Origin: Plantibacter flavus
GTDB lineage: Bacteria; Actinomycetota; Actinomycetes; Actinomycetales; Microbacteriaceae
Direction of reading: 5' to 3'
Assembly: GCF_900177615.1 (NCBI RefSeq)
Contig: NZ_FXAP01000002.1
Location: 1-64,000, forward strand
Length of the DNA stretch: 64,000 nucleotides
A program made the translations under genes and the position numbers. Within the stretch, counting starts at the first letter, position 1, and every line of letters begins with the position of its first letter. Shown one piece after another: positions 1 to 8,244 of the stretch. The notes beneath the pieces are model-generated. The model saw nothing but the letters and a program-made list of their open reading frames with translations. It was not told where the DNA came from and did no database searches.

Positions 1-355
1 ACCCGAACCCCAAGTCACGCGGGCCGTCTCGCGCACCCGCGACGTCCCGACACCGAAGGAAGCGATTCCGACGACACGGAGCGAAGCTGCCCACACCCGG
101 ACGGGCCGTATCGGGCAACATCGACCTGACCTGTGTCCGATGCGTGTGGAGCGCGCCGTTGTCTACCCAATTCGACACTCATCGGCGGCTAGGTCCATAT
201 TCGCGCCGCCATACCCCAGATAGGCAGCTACGGCACAGACCGAGTGTCGATTTCCGAGGCGTAGGGGCCCACTTTCGAAGCCGAACCAGTGTGTGGTGGT
301 CGATCCGCTTTCATCCTGGATACGATTCTGATGTCACCGGGGAAGGGCAGTCGCC
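1..355. other. No supportable gene; leader of the first operon
   Basis: I see no credible coding region here; the open frames are short and resemble no family I know. The last bases hold a purine-rich ribosome-binding site (GGAAGGG at 341-347) properly spaced before the ATG at 356. I looked for the missing N-terminal part of the SRAP gene found broken near 19.6 kb and did not find it in the plus-strand frames. Confidence 0.5.
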
Positions 356-2338
356 ATGCGTTGTATCAGAATTGAATTCCACGGCTTCAAGCGGCTAGCT
401 GACACGTCGTGCAACACCGACGGCAAACTGATTGCTTTCCTCGGGCCAAATGAGGCCGGCAAGAGCAGTGTGCTCGAGGGACTCGATTGGTTGACGAACG
501 CCGAGCTGGCGTTGCCGAGCCGACTCCGGAACCGCTCGTTGAGCGCCACTGCCGCAACCGATGCCATTGTTCGTGCCACCTTCGCTCTCACCGATGAGGA
601 TCGCGAGGCAATCGGACACCTCCCGTTTACGAATCAGGCCCTTCGCTTCATCGTGGCCCGATATGCAGACGGCGGGCTCCGCACTGGCATCGGACCAAAA
701 TTGCTTCGGGAACGCGGCCCGTTTGACGAGGTCCGCGATGAACTTGAACGGCGGCCAGACCTGTCCGATGACGATCTCCCGCCGGCGGCAACCGCAGGCC
801 TCGCTCTGGTTTCCTCACTCGTTGAGGATCCAGACGGAGATTGGTCGGAAGAGAACGACGGCAATTTTGATGCCCTGGTCGACTGGCTTCGCGAGCCGGT
901 GGTTGATGACGTCGACGACGACGAGCCGCAACCTGGCGAATCAGGACTCGACCCAGATGACCTCCGCCTGGCCGAACTTCTTGTCAGGATGAAGGGGATC
1001 CTCCAGGTCGAACACCCTTCGCGGAGTGCGAGCCGCATTCTTGAAACGCGTGCTCCAGACTTCGCGCTTTTCACAGAAGCTGACCGGACTCTGCAGGATT
1101 CCTACGATCTCGCGGACTCGGGTATCCGTGACGCCCCTCCGCAGGCCCTCGCCAATTTACTGGGTGTCGCCGGACTTGATCTAAACCGGTTGTGGGAGCA
1201 GATTACGGAGGCGGATAGTGGTGCCGCTTTTACCACCGAGCGTCGCGCAAATGAACGTCTGCAGGCTGCGCTTGGCCCGAAGTGGCGACAAGAGTCCATC
1301 GATGTGCAGTTCAAGGTCGATGGGTCACTGCTGCGGATCCTGATAGTTGAGGCCGGCGAGGGCGGCGCGAACACGCCCATCAACGAGCGGAGCGACGGAC
1401 TGCGGATGTTTGTCGCTCTGGTTGCGTTTCTGGCTTGGCATAGCTTTGAGGTCCCTCCGATCCTTCTCATCGATGAGGCAGAGACGCACCTGCATTATGA
1501 CGCCCAAGCCGACCTGCTCGAGGTGCTCGCCGCAGACGTAGACGCGACCCAGGTTTTTTACACGACACACTCACCTGGGTGCCTCCCTCGCGATCTGGGC
1601 ACTGGGGTGCGGCTCGTTTCGCCTCGTAATGGACGTCGGGACGCGAGCGAGCTGCGAAATGACTTCTGGACTAATGAACGCCCAGGTTTCACGCCTCTAC
1701 TCTTCGCGATGGGAGCCGGCGCTGCGGCCTTCTCCGCCTTTCGACGGGCCGTCCTCGCAGAGGGTCCTGCCGACATGATCCTGCTCCCCAGTCTCATCCG
1801 ACTGGCTACTGGCGCGAGCGACCTCTCGTATCAAGTAGCGCCCGGCTTGGCAAACTACCGCGGCTCTGGTTTGGAGCTCGAAGAGACAGCTGCGCGGGTC
1901 GTCTACCTCGTTGATGGCGACACGGGAGGGGCCAAACACGCCAACTGGTTGAAGGAAATCGGCATCCCAGAAGGCAGAATTTTCGAACTGCGATCAGGAT
2001 GGGCCACCGAAGACTACGTCCACCCAGATCGCTACCTCGAGGTGATCAACGCCCTCATCTCCTCGAACGCCAACCTCGGGCCAGTTGCTCTCGAAGATCT
2101 CGATCGGGAGCAGCCAATCAGCAAGGCCGTTGCGGACTGGTGCAAGGCTGCGGGCGTCAAAGCCCCTGGGAAAACTACGGTGGCGTCGGTTCTCATCGGA
2201 GACCAGGACACACTCCGGCTATCCGAAGGGGCGAAAGAAGCGCTTGTCGAACTTCACGAACAGATGCAGAACGCTCTGACAGCAGACCCGCTGACGAGTG
2301 CGGGCCCATCGCAGCCAAGCACGGCAGACCTCGGCTGA
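356..2338 (+). CDS. OLD-family AAA ATPase with C-terminal TOPRIM nuclease domain
   Basis: A 660-residue protein of the OLD (overcoming lysogenization defect) type. An N-terminal ABC-like ATPase carries a Walker A GPNEAGKS at about residues 30-37 and a Walker B ILLIDEAETHLH near 370, followed by a TTHSP switch segment. The C-terminal third looks like TOPRIM: a lone acidic residue in LAEGPAD (about 466) and the DGD metal motif in LVDGDTGG (about 518). OLD proteins couple ATP turnover to DNA cleavage, and many act in phage defence (Gabija GajA, PARIS AriA, some retron effectors). The start has a good ribosome-binding site. The gene at 2377 follows by 38 bp and is probably co-transcribed. A defence role is inferred from family and neighbourhood. 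Confidence 0.8.
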   Translation: MRCIRIEFHGFKRLADTSCNTDGKLIAFLGPNEAGKSSVLEGLDWLTNAELALPSRLRNRSLSATAATDAIVRATFALTDEDREAIGHLPFTNQALRFIVARYADGGLRTGIGPKLLRERGPFDEVRDELERRPDLSDDDLPPAATAGLALVSSLVEDPDGDWSEENDGNFDALVDWLREPVVDDVDDDEPQPGESGLDPDDLRLAELLVRMKGILQVEHPSRSASRILETRAPDFALFTEADRTLQDSYDLADSGIRDAPPQALANLLGVAGLDLNRLWEQITEADSGAAFTTERRANERLQAALGPKWRQESIDVQFKVDGSLLRILIVEAGEGGANTPINERSDGLRMFVALVAFLAWHSFEVPPILLIDEAETHLHYDAQADLLEVLAADVDATQVFYTTHSPGCLPRDLGTGVRLVSPRNGRRDASELRNDFWTNERPGFTPLLFAMGAGAAAFSAFRRAVLAEGPADMILLPSLIRLATGASDLSYQVAPGLANYRGSGLELEETAARVVYLVDGDTGGAKHANWLKEIGIPEGRIFELRSGWATEDYVHPDRYLEVINALISSNANLGPVALEDLDREQPISKAVADWCKAAGVKAPGKTTVASVLIGDQDTLRLSEGAKEALVELHEQMQNALTADPLTSAGPSQPSTADLG

Positions 2339-2376
2339 ACAAGCAATCCCATGCTGGAGTCTGCTTGAGTGATGGC

Positions 2377-3141
2377 ATGTCCTTTCCTGAACTTCCTGAG
2401 GCATCGCCTGTCCGTAGCGTCGCCGCTGGCGCAGCCCTCGGAGTCATAAGCGGCGTGCCGGTAGTCGGCGCGATCGCGAGCAGCACAATTGCGGCGGCGG
2501 TGGCATCGAAGCAACGAGCTCGCGACGAGGAGTTCTGGAGCTGGATCGCGGCTCGCGTGCGGATGCTGGAGCGAGACCGCGAGGCGTTCTTTGACCCGGG
2601 GGACGACGAGTTCTTCGCCGCGGTCCACCGTGCACTACGTGCATCTCGTGAGACTGCCGATCAAGACAAGCGCCGAATGCTTGCCGAAGCTGTCGTCAAT
2701 GCTGGAAGCTGGTCCAGCGTTGACCTCAGCCGGCGGGAACGCTACCTCGACCTCATTTCCACGCTCACCCCAGCCCACATTCGCCTCCTCCGATTCTTGG
2801 ATACGCCTCGAGAGTGGCTCGACCGGCATCGTCCCGGCGCAACAACGGAGATCGCGGCGATACCAAACTGGAGCTTTCGTGAAGTGATGAAGCGGTTCTT
2901 GTTCGATGGCGACGAGACCCTCACCATGAGTGCTTCAGCTGCCGTGGCGGACCTCATCGCGGAACGCCTGGGGTATGTGGACCTCTCTAGGAGTGCCACG
3001 TACGCGAGCGTTCTGGAGACTCGCACGTCAGAGGACGGTGCCGATTTGCTGAGGTTCTTGGGCGACACGGTGGAGGACGAGAGCGGACAGTCGTCGCCGG
3101 GGGGGGGGGCGAGGGATACTCGACCCAGTGATCTCCACTGA
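2377..3141 (+). CDS. Unrecognised partner of the OLD ATPase, with glycine-rich hydrophobic N-terminus and poly-G tract
   Basis: A 254-residue protein whose first 45 residues contain an alanine/glycine-rich hydrophobic stretch (AAGAALGVISGVPVVGAI), probably membrane-interacting. The rest is soluble and helical, with a charged segment around DQDKRRMLAEAVVNAGSWSS. This layout recalls DUF4393-like proteins found beside defence nucleases, but I cannot assign a family. ATG 2377 was chosen; TTG 2365 is an alternative. An 11-nt run of G at 3099-3109 lies about ten codons before the stop, so slippage would change only the tail. It probably works with the upstream ATPase. Confidence 0.6.
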   Translation: MSFPELPEASPVRSVAAGAALGVISGVPVVGAIASSTIAAAVASKQRARDEEFWSWIAARVRMLERDREAFFDPGDDEFFAAVHRALRASRETADQDKRRMLAEAVVNAGSWSSVDLSRRERYLDLISTLTPAHIRLLRFLDTPREWLDRHRPGATTEIAAIPNWSFREVMKRFLFDGDETLTMSASAAVADLIAERLGYVDLSRSATYASVLETRTSEDGADLLRFLGDTVEDESGQSSPGGGARDTRPSDLH

Positions 3142-3443
3142 CGACGCCCCGGGCGGAACCAGCTGATAGCCTCGCGCATTTTGCTACAGTCACCGCTGAC
3201 GGGGGCCTTTTGGAACGCGTCGCTCAAGGTCACCCCGTGCGGGCATAAACCCGCTTGAGCAGAGCGGTCTTGACCGATGCGGCAGCGCATTCACGCGCGG
3301 ACTCTTTTTCCAGAATCGTCGCGGGCTGAGCGCGCACGCTACGCCGTTCGCGGAGGCGAGCTGCTAGAGCGATCCTTGAGAGCGTCGATTCGGCGAAGGA
3401 GCATGGTGAGCAACGAAACCTTTCAAACACAGTCACGAGAGAG
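3142..3443. other. Intergenic stretch with a nested stem-loop
   Basis: About 300 bp between the OLD operon and the convergent permease. It holds a nested inverted repeat at 3222-3260: outer arms GCTCAAG/CTTGAGC enclose an inner GCGGG-CATAAA-CCCG hairpin. There is no T-run, so it is not a classical terminator, although it could stop transcription from either side. Short frames on both strands (for example 3277-3480) resemble no known protein and are not called. Confidence 0.4.
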
Positions 3444-4427
3444 TCAGGTCGCATCTGGAACCGATCTCGTCACGTTCTGAATGAGTCGGGGCACCAGGCG
3501 CACGAATACAACCATGCCTAAGAGCTCGACGAGGGTCTGCGTGACGACCACCACCGGCGCAAGCGCCAGTGACGCTGGCAGCGCTAGCGCCAGCGGTAAG
3601 ACGACGAGACTGTTCCGCGTCGCACCACTGAACACCAGCGCACGGGTCGCCGGGACGTCGAGGCGGAACAGACGCCCGGCACCCGTGCCGACGAACGCCA
3701 TGATGACGAGGAACGCCGCGTACAGCGGCACGAGCACGAGCAACTGCAGGGCCGCAGTGCTCACCGCCCCCGCCTGCGAGGCCACGACCGTGAACAGCGT
3801 CGCGACCATCAGCGGCACCATCAGCGCCAACATCGTGCGCTCGATCCCGCGCCCGACCCGGTGCCGCTTGGCCAGCCACTGCGTCACAGCGGCCGCGGCC
3901 AGTGGCAGCACGATGAGCAGCAGGAATGCCCGCACGAACGGGCCGAGCTCGACGGCCGCCACCCCGCTGGGACCGATGAACAGCAGCAGGTAGACCGGCA
4001 GCAAGAGGATCTGCGCGAGCATCAGCAGCGGAGCCGCCGCGAGCAGGCGCTCCGAGGCTCCTCCGGCGAGGCCGGCGAACACGATCACGTAGTCAATGCA
4101 CGGCGTCAGCAGCACCAACAGCACCCCGAACAGCAGCGGCGGCTGATCCGCGACGAACCGCGACAGCCCATAGGCGACGACCGGCACGATGACGAAGTTC
4201 ACCACCCCGACCGCGCCGAGGAACCGGACGTCGCTGAGCGAGCGCCCGATCGCGGCGAACGGGACTCCGAGGAAGGTCGCGAACAGCAGCAGCGCGAGCA
4301 CTGGCTCGATCGCCACTTCCAGATGATGCGCGTCAGGCAGCAGCAGGCCGAGGACGCCACCAGCAGCGATCGCCGCGAGGTAGAGGACGATCTGGTGACG
4401 TTCCAGCCACGGGACGACCGCCGTCAT
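3444..4427 (-). CDS. ACR3/bile-acid-symporter-type permease, probable arsenite (or other metalloid) efflux
   Basis: A 327-residue membrane protein with about ten hydrophobic helices. It has the BASS/ACR3-superfamily features TPCIDYVIVFAGL (cysteine next to a discontinuous helix) and ATRNSLVVLPLALALP, and usually ends up annotated as an arsenic resistance protein. ACR3 carriers export arsenite using the proton-motive force. The start was set at 4427 (MTAVVPW) because an upstream ATG at 4490 falls inside the promoter. The divergent gene is a MerR regulator rather than ArsR, so the inducer may be arsenite or another thiol-seeking metalloid or metal. Arsenic genes just downstream support the arsenic reading. 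Confidence 0.75.
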   Translation of the reverse strand: MTAVVPWLERHQIVLYLAAIAAGGVLGLLLPDAHHLEVAIEPVLALLLFATFLGVPFAAIGRSLSDVRFLGAVGVVNFVIVPVVAYGLSRFVADQPPLLFGVLLVLLTPCIDYVIVFAGLAGGASERLLAAAPLLMLAQILLLPVYLLLFIGPSGVAAVELGPFVRAFLLLIVLPLAAAAVTQWLAKRHRVGRGIERTMLALMVPLMVATLFTVVASQAGAVSTAALQLLVLVPLYAAFLVIMAFVGTGAGRLFRLDVPATRALVFSGATRNSLVVLPLALALPASLALAPVVVVTQTLVELLGMVVFVRLVPRLIQNVTRSVPDAT

Positions 4428-4459
4428 GAGGGACCGAGAGTTGAGGGGCACGAGGCTCA

Positions 4460-4490
4460 ACCGTAAACGTTGGAGCCGCTGGAAGGTCAA
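4460..4490 (-). promoter_or_regulatory. MerR-type promoter with 19-bp spacer driving the permease
   Basis: Read on the minus strand, -35 TTGACC (4490-4485) and -10 TACGGT (4465-4460) are separated by exactly 19 bp. That over-long spacer is the hallmark of promoters activated by MerR-family DNA distortion. The element has ACC/GGT ends and lies between the permease start (4427) and the divergent merR start (4519). The expected control is activation of the permease and autoregulation of the regulator. Confidence 0.65.
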
Positions 4491-4518
4491 GCCAAGTTCC
4501 CGGCCCTAGGCTCACGAC

Positions 4519-4941
4519 ATGCGCATCTCAGAAGTCAGTCAACGCACCGGGGTCGCATCGACCGCGCTGCGGTACTACGAGAGCATCGGCCTGATCACTC
4601 CCGGTCGTACCCGCAACGGCTACCGCGACTATGACGCCGCGGTGCTTGGGCGGCTCGACCTGATCGAAGCGAGCAAAGAACTCGGCCTGCCACTCAGCGA
4701 AATCGGCCAGCACCTCCGGGCGATGGAAGATGACTCCTGCACCGACGTCCGCGACCAACTCCGCCCACTCCTGGCGGAACGGGTCCGCCAGATCGACCAG
4801 AAACGCGCCCGCCTCGACGAGCTGCGCGCCCGCCTCGACCAAGCCGAACACGGGCTCGCAACGTGCCCAGACCGCGACGACCATTGCTCGACGGAGTGCG
4901 TGTTCCGCACCCGCACGACACCTGCCGCCGACGTCAGCTAG
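4519..4941 (+). CDS. MerR-family transcriptional regulator, metal/metalloid-sensing type
   Basis: A 140-residue MerR protein. The N-terminal winged helix begins MRISEVSQRTGVASTALRYYE, followed by a long dimerisation helix. Candidate ligand cysteines are C74 at the helix junction, in the place of the conserved sensor Cys of MerR/ZntR/CueR proteins, and C116, C123 and C127 in a cysteine-rich tail. It is divergent from the permease and separated from it by a 19-bp-spacer promoter, so it is very probably its activator. The stop codon overlaps the convergent flavoprotein stop at 4938-4941. The specific inducer cannot be read from the sequence. Confidence 0.85.
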   Translation: MRISEVSQRTGVASTALRYYESIGLITPGRTRNGYRDYDAAVLGRLDLIEASKELGLPLSEIGQHLRAMEDDSCTDVRDQLRPLLAERVRQIDQKRARLDELRARLDQAEHGLATCPDRDDHCSTECVFRTRTTPAADVS

Positions 4942-6317
4942 CGCGTCAGCGACCGAGCATCCCGCGTCCAGGCCTGCGTGGCCACCTGCACGGCGTCCCA
5001 CGGGGAGCCGAGCGGCGGCGTGTAGGAGAGGTCGAGATCGCTCATCGCGTCGACCGTCATGCCGTGGTGCAGGGCGGTGGCGTAGGTGTCGACGCGCTTC
5101 GCGATCTCCGCACCCCGGGTGCCGACCAGCTGCGCACCGAGCAGCAGCCCGCTGTCGGTTGCTCCAGTGATCCGGATGCTGATCGGTGTCGCTCCCGGGT
5201 AGTAGGCCTTGTGGTCGTCCGCGATCGCCGTCGAGCTGTGCGGCCTGAACCCTGCCGCGACCGCTTCCTGGTCACGGAGCCCGGTGCGCGCGGCAACCAG
5301 GTCGAAGACCTTCACCACCTGGGTGCCGAGCGACCCGGCGAAGCGGGCGTTGCCGCCGATCGCGTTCTCGCCCGCGACCCGGCCCTGCTTGTGCGCTGTC
5401 GTGCCGAGCGGCAGATACGTGACGCCCAGCAGACGGTGGTGGGTGACGATGCCGTCGCCGGCCGCCCAGACATGCGGCAGGCCGGTGCGCATCTGCTCGT
5501 CGACAACCACCGCATCACCCGGCCCAGTCGCAGCGCCGGCATCCGTGAGCAGGCTCGTGTTCGGCCGGACGCCGACGACGACGAGCACGAGCTCGGCGCT
5601 CCGCTCGAACGGCCGGCCGTCCTGCAGGCCGGTCACGGTGAGACCACTGTTCGTCTTGCTGATGTGCTCGACGTGGGTGTCAGTGATGACGTTCACCCCG
5701 TGGCGGGTGAGTTCGTCGTGAACGAGGGAACCCAGTTCCGAGTCGAGAGTGGAGAGCACTTCGGGGCCGCGCTGCAGCTGGGTGACCTGCAGGCCGCGGA
5801 CGGTGAGCGCTTCGGCCATCTCGAGACCGACGTACCCGGCGCCGACGATGATCGCTGTTTCCGGCTGGTGGGTGTCGAGGTAGTGCTCGAGGGCGAAGGT
5901 GTCGCCCATCGAGTGCAGCAGGTGCACACCGTCGTTTGGGCCGAGTTGGTCGAGGCCGGTGATGCCGGCGGTGGAGGGTGAGGCTCCGGTGCCGACCATG
6001 AGTTCGTCGTAGGCGATGGTCGACTCCGTGCCGTGCTCGTTGCGGACGGTGAGGCGCTGGCCGGCGACGTCGATCCCGGTCGCGAGGGTGTTCAGGCGCA
6101 GGGACATGCCGGTGGCTTCGAGGTCGGCGTGGGTGCGGTGCGCGAGGGACCGCCAGGGCTGGACTTCTCGGGAGAAGTAGTAGGGGATGCCGCAGATGGA
6201 GAAGTTCGGGTAGGCGTCAGCGACGATCACCGTCACGTCCATGGAGGGGTCGAGTTCCCGGGCGCGGAGGGCGGTGGAGATACCGGCGTCACTGCCGCCG
6301 ATGACTGCGAGATGCAT
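4938..6317 (-). CDS. FAD/NAD(P)-dependent oxidoreductase of the CoA-disulfide-reductase/NADH-peroxidase class
   Basis: A 459-residue flavoprotein. It has an N-terminal FAD-binding GGSDAGIS motif (residues 7-14), a single redox cysteine at C42 in NFSICGIPYY (the class III position, not a CxxxxC pair), a second nucleotide-binding fold AIIVGAGYVGLEMAE, and a C-terminal dimerisation domain. Relatives reduce disulfides, persulfides or peroxides with NAD(P)H. Such genes are common in actinobacterial arsenic clusters, where a thiol-redox or arsenic-stress role is presumed. It lies 11 bp downstream of the aquaglyceroporin gene on the same strand, so the two are probably one operon. Confidence 0.8.
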   Translation of the reverse strand: MHLAVIGGSDAGISTALRARELDPSMDVTVIVADAYPNFSICGIPYYFSREVQPWRSLAHRTHADLEATGMSLRLNTLATGIDVAGQRLTVRNEHGTESTIAYDELMVGTGASPSTAGITGLDQLGPNDGVHLLHSMGDTFALEHYLDTHQPETAIIVGAGYVGLEMAEALTVRGLQVTQLQRGPEVLSTLDSELGSLVHDELTRHGVNVITDTHVEHISKTNSGLTVTGLQDGRPFERSAELVLVVVGVRPNTSLLTDAGAATGPGDAVVVDEQMRTGLPHVWAAGDGIVTHHRLLGVTYLPLGTTAHKQGRVAGENAIGGNARFAGSLGTQVVKVFDLVAARTGLRDQEAVAAGFRPHSSTAIADDHKAYYPGATPISIRITGATDSGLLLGAQLVGTRGAEIAKRVDTYATALHHGMTVDAMSDLDLSYTPPLGSPWDAVQVATQAWTRDARSLTR

Positions 6318-6328
6318 GAGGGTGCCTT

Positions 6329-7084
6329 TCAGAGCTGAGCTGCAGGTTGTGGAGCCACGGCCGCAGCGGTGCTTCGCGCGGGAGTCGGATAGAGCACGAG
6401 GACCAGGCCGAGCCCGAGGATCGCGCCGAGGAGTTGCGCGAGGAGGAACGGCCCCACGGAGGCTGGGGCGATCCCGGCGAAGGTGTCGGTGAACATGCGG
6501 GCGATCGTCACGGCAGGGTTCGCGAACGACGTCGAGCTGGTGAACCAGTACGCCGCCCCGATGTAGCCACCGACCGCAGCCGCCGTCACCGCGCCCCTCC
6601 CGGAGCGGGCCAGGGCGAAGATCACCAGGATGAGTCCGGCGGTTGCGACGACCTCACCGAGCAGCGCCCCGGCGCTCGCCCGGTCCGTCGTGGAGAGCGC
6701 TGATGCCGTGTCGAACATCGCCCCAGCCAGTACGGTGCCAGCGATTCCGCCGACAACCTGCGCGGCCAGATACGGCGCGACGTCGCGCACCGGCAGACCG
6801 TGCGGGGTGCCGCGGCTCACCCACCAGTCCACGAGTGACACCACCGGGTTGAAGTGGGCCCCGGACACGGGCCCGAGCGCCAGGATCAGCACGGCGAGCC
6901 CGAGCGCGGTCGTCAGGCTGTTCTGCAGCAGCTGCAGCCCGACGTCATCCGGGGATAGCCGTTGCGCCATGATCCCGGAGCCGACGACGATCGTCACCAG
7001 GAGTCCGGTGCCGACGGACTCGGCAAGCATCCGACGCAGCAGATGCGGTCGGACCGGGATAGGCGCGGGATTCGATGGGTTCAT
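6329..7084 (-). CDS. MIP-family aquaglyceroporin, AqpS-like arsenite channel
   Basis: A 251-residue channel with six membrane helices and the two half-helix motifs HFNPVVS (an NPV variant) and FANPAVT. In arsenic operons, AqpS-type channels let As(OH)3 flow out of the cell after arsenate reduction and can replace an active pump. The start was set at 7084 (MNPSNPAP), immediately inside a divergent promoter shared with the ArsR-ArsC fusion. That placement strongly supports the arsenic role. Confidence 0.8.
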   Translation of the reverse strand: MNPSNPAPIPVRPHLLRRMLAESVGTGLLVTIVVGSGIMAQRLSPDDVGLQLLQNSLTTALGLAVLILALGPVSGAHFNPVVSLVDWWVSRGTPHGLPVRDVAPYLAAQVVGGIAGTVLAGAMFDTASALSTTDRASAGALLGEVVATAGLILVIFALARSGRGAVTAAAVGGYIGAAYWFTSSTSFANPAVTIARMFTDTFAGIAPASVGPFLLAQLLGAILGLGLVLVLYPTPARSTAAAVAPQPAAQL

Positions 7085-7093
7085 GGCGGCATC

Positions 7094-7125
7094 ATCTTGA
7101 CTCACAAAGTTACTTCAGTCAATAT
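7094..7125. promoter_or_regulatory. Face-to-face divergent ars promoters built on one inverted repeat
   Basis: Inverted repeat TTGACT (7097-7102) ... AGTCAA (7117-7122). Each arm is a -35 element for one direction. Plus strand: TTGACT, 17 bp, CAATAT (7120-7125), giving a start of transcription at about 7132, essentially at the ATG at 7133 (leaderless). Minus strand: TTGACT, 17 bp, CAAGAT (7099-7094), leaving only about 2 nt before the ATG at 7084. A repressor bound to the repeat would cover both promoters, which suits ArsR control of aqpS and arsR-arsC. Confidence 0.6.
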
Positions 7126-7132
7126 TGAACCA

Positions 7133-7807
7133 ATGAACATCGAACGAACTGAAGCGGTCGACGCGCGGGCGGCGAAGCACGCCGCACTGAGCGATCCCAC
7201 GCGCCTGCGGATGATTGACCTCCTCACCTTGGGTGACCTGTCCCCGACGGAGATCCGGGTCGCACTCGGCACGCCGGGCAACTTGCTCACGCACCATTTG
7301 AACGTGTTGGAACAGGTCGGCATGATCACCCGCACGACGTCCGAGGGTGACAAGCGCCGCAGCTACGTCCACCTGAGCGGCGGCGCGTTCGACGGTCTCG
7401 TGCCGAGCATTGCAGGCGCGGCCAGCCGGGTCGTGTTCGTGTGCTCAGCGAACTCTGCCCGCTCGCAACTCGCCGCCGCCCTCTGGGCGCGGCAGAGCAG
7501 CATCCCCGTCGCCTCAGGTGGCACCCGCCCGGCCGAGCAGATTGCACCCGGCGCGATCGCTGCTGCCGAACGGCACCAGCTCGCCCTCCCGTCGAGTGCG
7601 CCGAGCGCACTGGATGCGGTGCTGAGTGATGGGGACTTCGTCATCACCGTGTGTGACAACGCGCATGAGGAGATTGGCGTCACGGGGGATCTGCACTGGT
7701 CGATCCCCGACCCGGTGCGCGTCGGGACCGATGCCGCGTTCGACGCCGCCTACACCGAATTGGAGCGTCGCATCGCGGACCTCGCTCCCCGCCTGCTCGC
7801 CTCCTGA
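7133..7807 (+). CDS. ArsR-ArsC fusion: HTH repressor joined to low-molecular-weight arsenate reductase domain
   Basis: A 224-residue two-domain protein. Residues 1-90 form an ArsR-type winged helix (AALSDPTRLRMIDLLTLGDL ... LLTHHLNVLEQVGMI). From about residue 99 comes a low-molecular-weight phosphatase-type domain with the P-loop CSANSARS (CX5R) and a later DP loop. The N-terminal half lacks the usual CxC arsenite site, so sensing may involve other residues or the reductase domain. ATG 7133 matches the mapped promoter; the frame stays open upstream, but that part lies inside the divergent gene. A complete separate arsC follows 22 bp later. Confidence 0.85.
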   Translation: MNIERTEAVDARAAKHAALSDPTRLRMIDLLTLGDLSPTEIRVALGTPGNLLTHHLNVLEQVGMITRTTSEGDKRRSYVHLSGGAFDGLVPSIAGAASRVVFVCSANSARSQLAAALWARQSSIPVASGGTRPAEQIAPGAIAAAERHQLALPSSAPSALDAVLSDGDFVITVCDNAHEEIGVTGDLHWSIPDPVRVGTDAAFDAAYTELERRIADLAPRLLAS

Positions 7808-7829
7808 CCAGAAAGCACCCAGCACCCTC

Positions 7830-8228
7830 ATGACCACGACCAAGCCCGTCATCCTGTTCATCTGCCAGCACAACGCCGGCCGCTCCCAACTCGGCGCGGC
7901 CCTCCTCGAACACTTCGCCGGAGACCGCTTCACCGCCACCTCAGCAGGCCTCGCCCCATCGGATGCCGTGAACCCTGCGGTCGCCGCGACCGTCGCTGAG
8001 CTCGGCCTCGACATCACCGACCGAGTGCCACGGGCGGTCACTGCCGCCGACCTGGATCAGGCCGACGTCGTGGTGCTCATGAAGCCCGGCCTGACCCTGC
8101 CGGCCACCCCGCGCGGCGAGGTCTTGGCCTGGTCGTTCCCAAACCCCGAGGCCTGGGACGTCCAAGCCGTGCGCCCACTGCGGGAAGCCGTGGCCGAGCA
8201 GATCCGCACTGAGCTGCTCACCCGGTAG
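7830..8228 (+). CDS. arsC: Arsenate reductase, low-molecular-weight phosphatase fold
   Basis: A 132-residue protein beginning MTTTKPVILFICQHNAGRSQ. The catalytic CX5R loop is CQHNAGRS, and the C-terminal region carries the general-acid loop (FPNPEAW, with the Asp-Pro region shifted). This class reduces arsenate to arsenite; actinobacterial members use mycothiol/mycoredoxin or thioredoxin as reductant. It follows the ArsR-ArsC fusion on the same strand and is probably co-transcribed. It converges with the flavoprotein gene, with only 16 bp between the stops. Confidence 0.85.
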   Translation: MTTTKPVILFICQHNAGRSQLGAALLEHFAGDRFTATSAGLAPSDAVNPAVAATVAELGLDITDRVPRAVTAADLDQADVVVLMKPGLTLPATPRGEVLAWSFPNPEAWDVQAVRPLREAVAEQIRTELLTR

Positions 8229-8244
8229 CTCCCGCAGCGAGCAG

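Noticed and set aside
1-143. Possible N-terminal half of the truncated SRAP gene at the window start
   Set aside because: The three plus-strand frames lack the MCGRF start and the conserved NARAE region expected of SRAP proteins.
3230-3480. Overlapping short open frames on both strands downstream of the OLD operon
   Set aside because: No ribosome-binding site, no known similarity and no clear codon preference on either strand; the stretch is better explained by the nested hairpin and spacer DNA.
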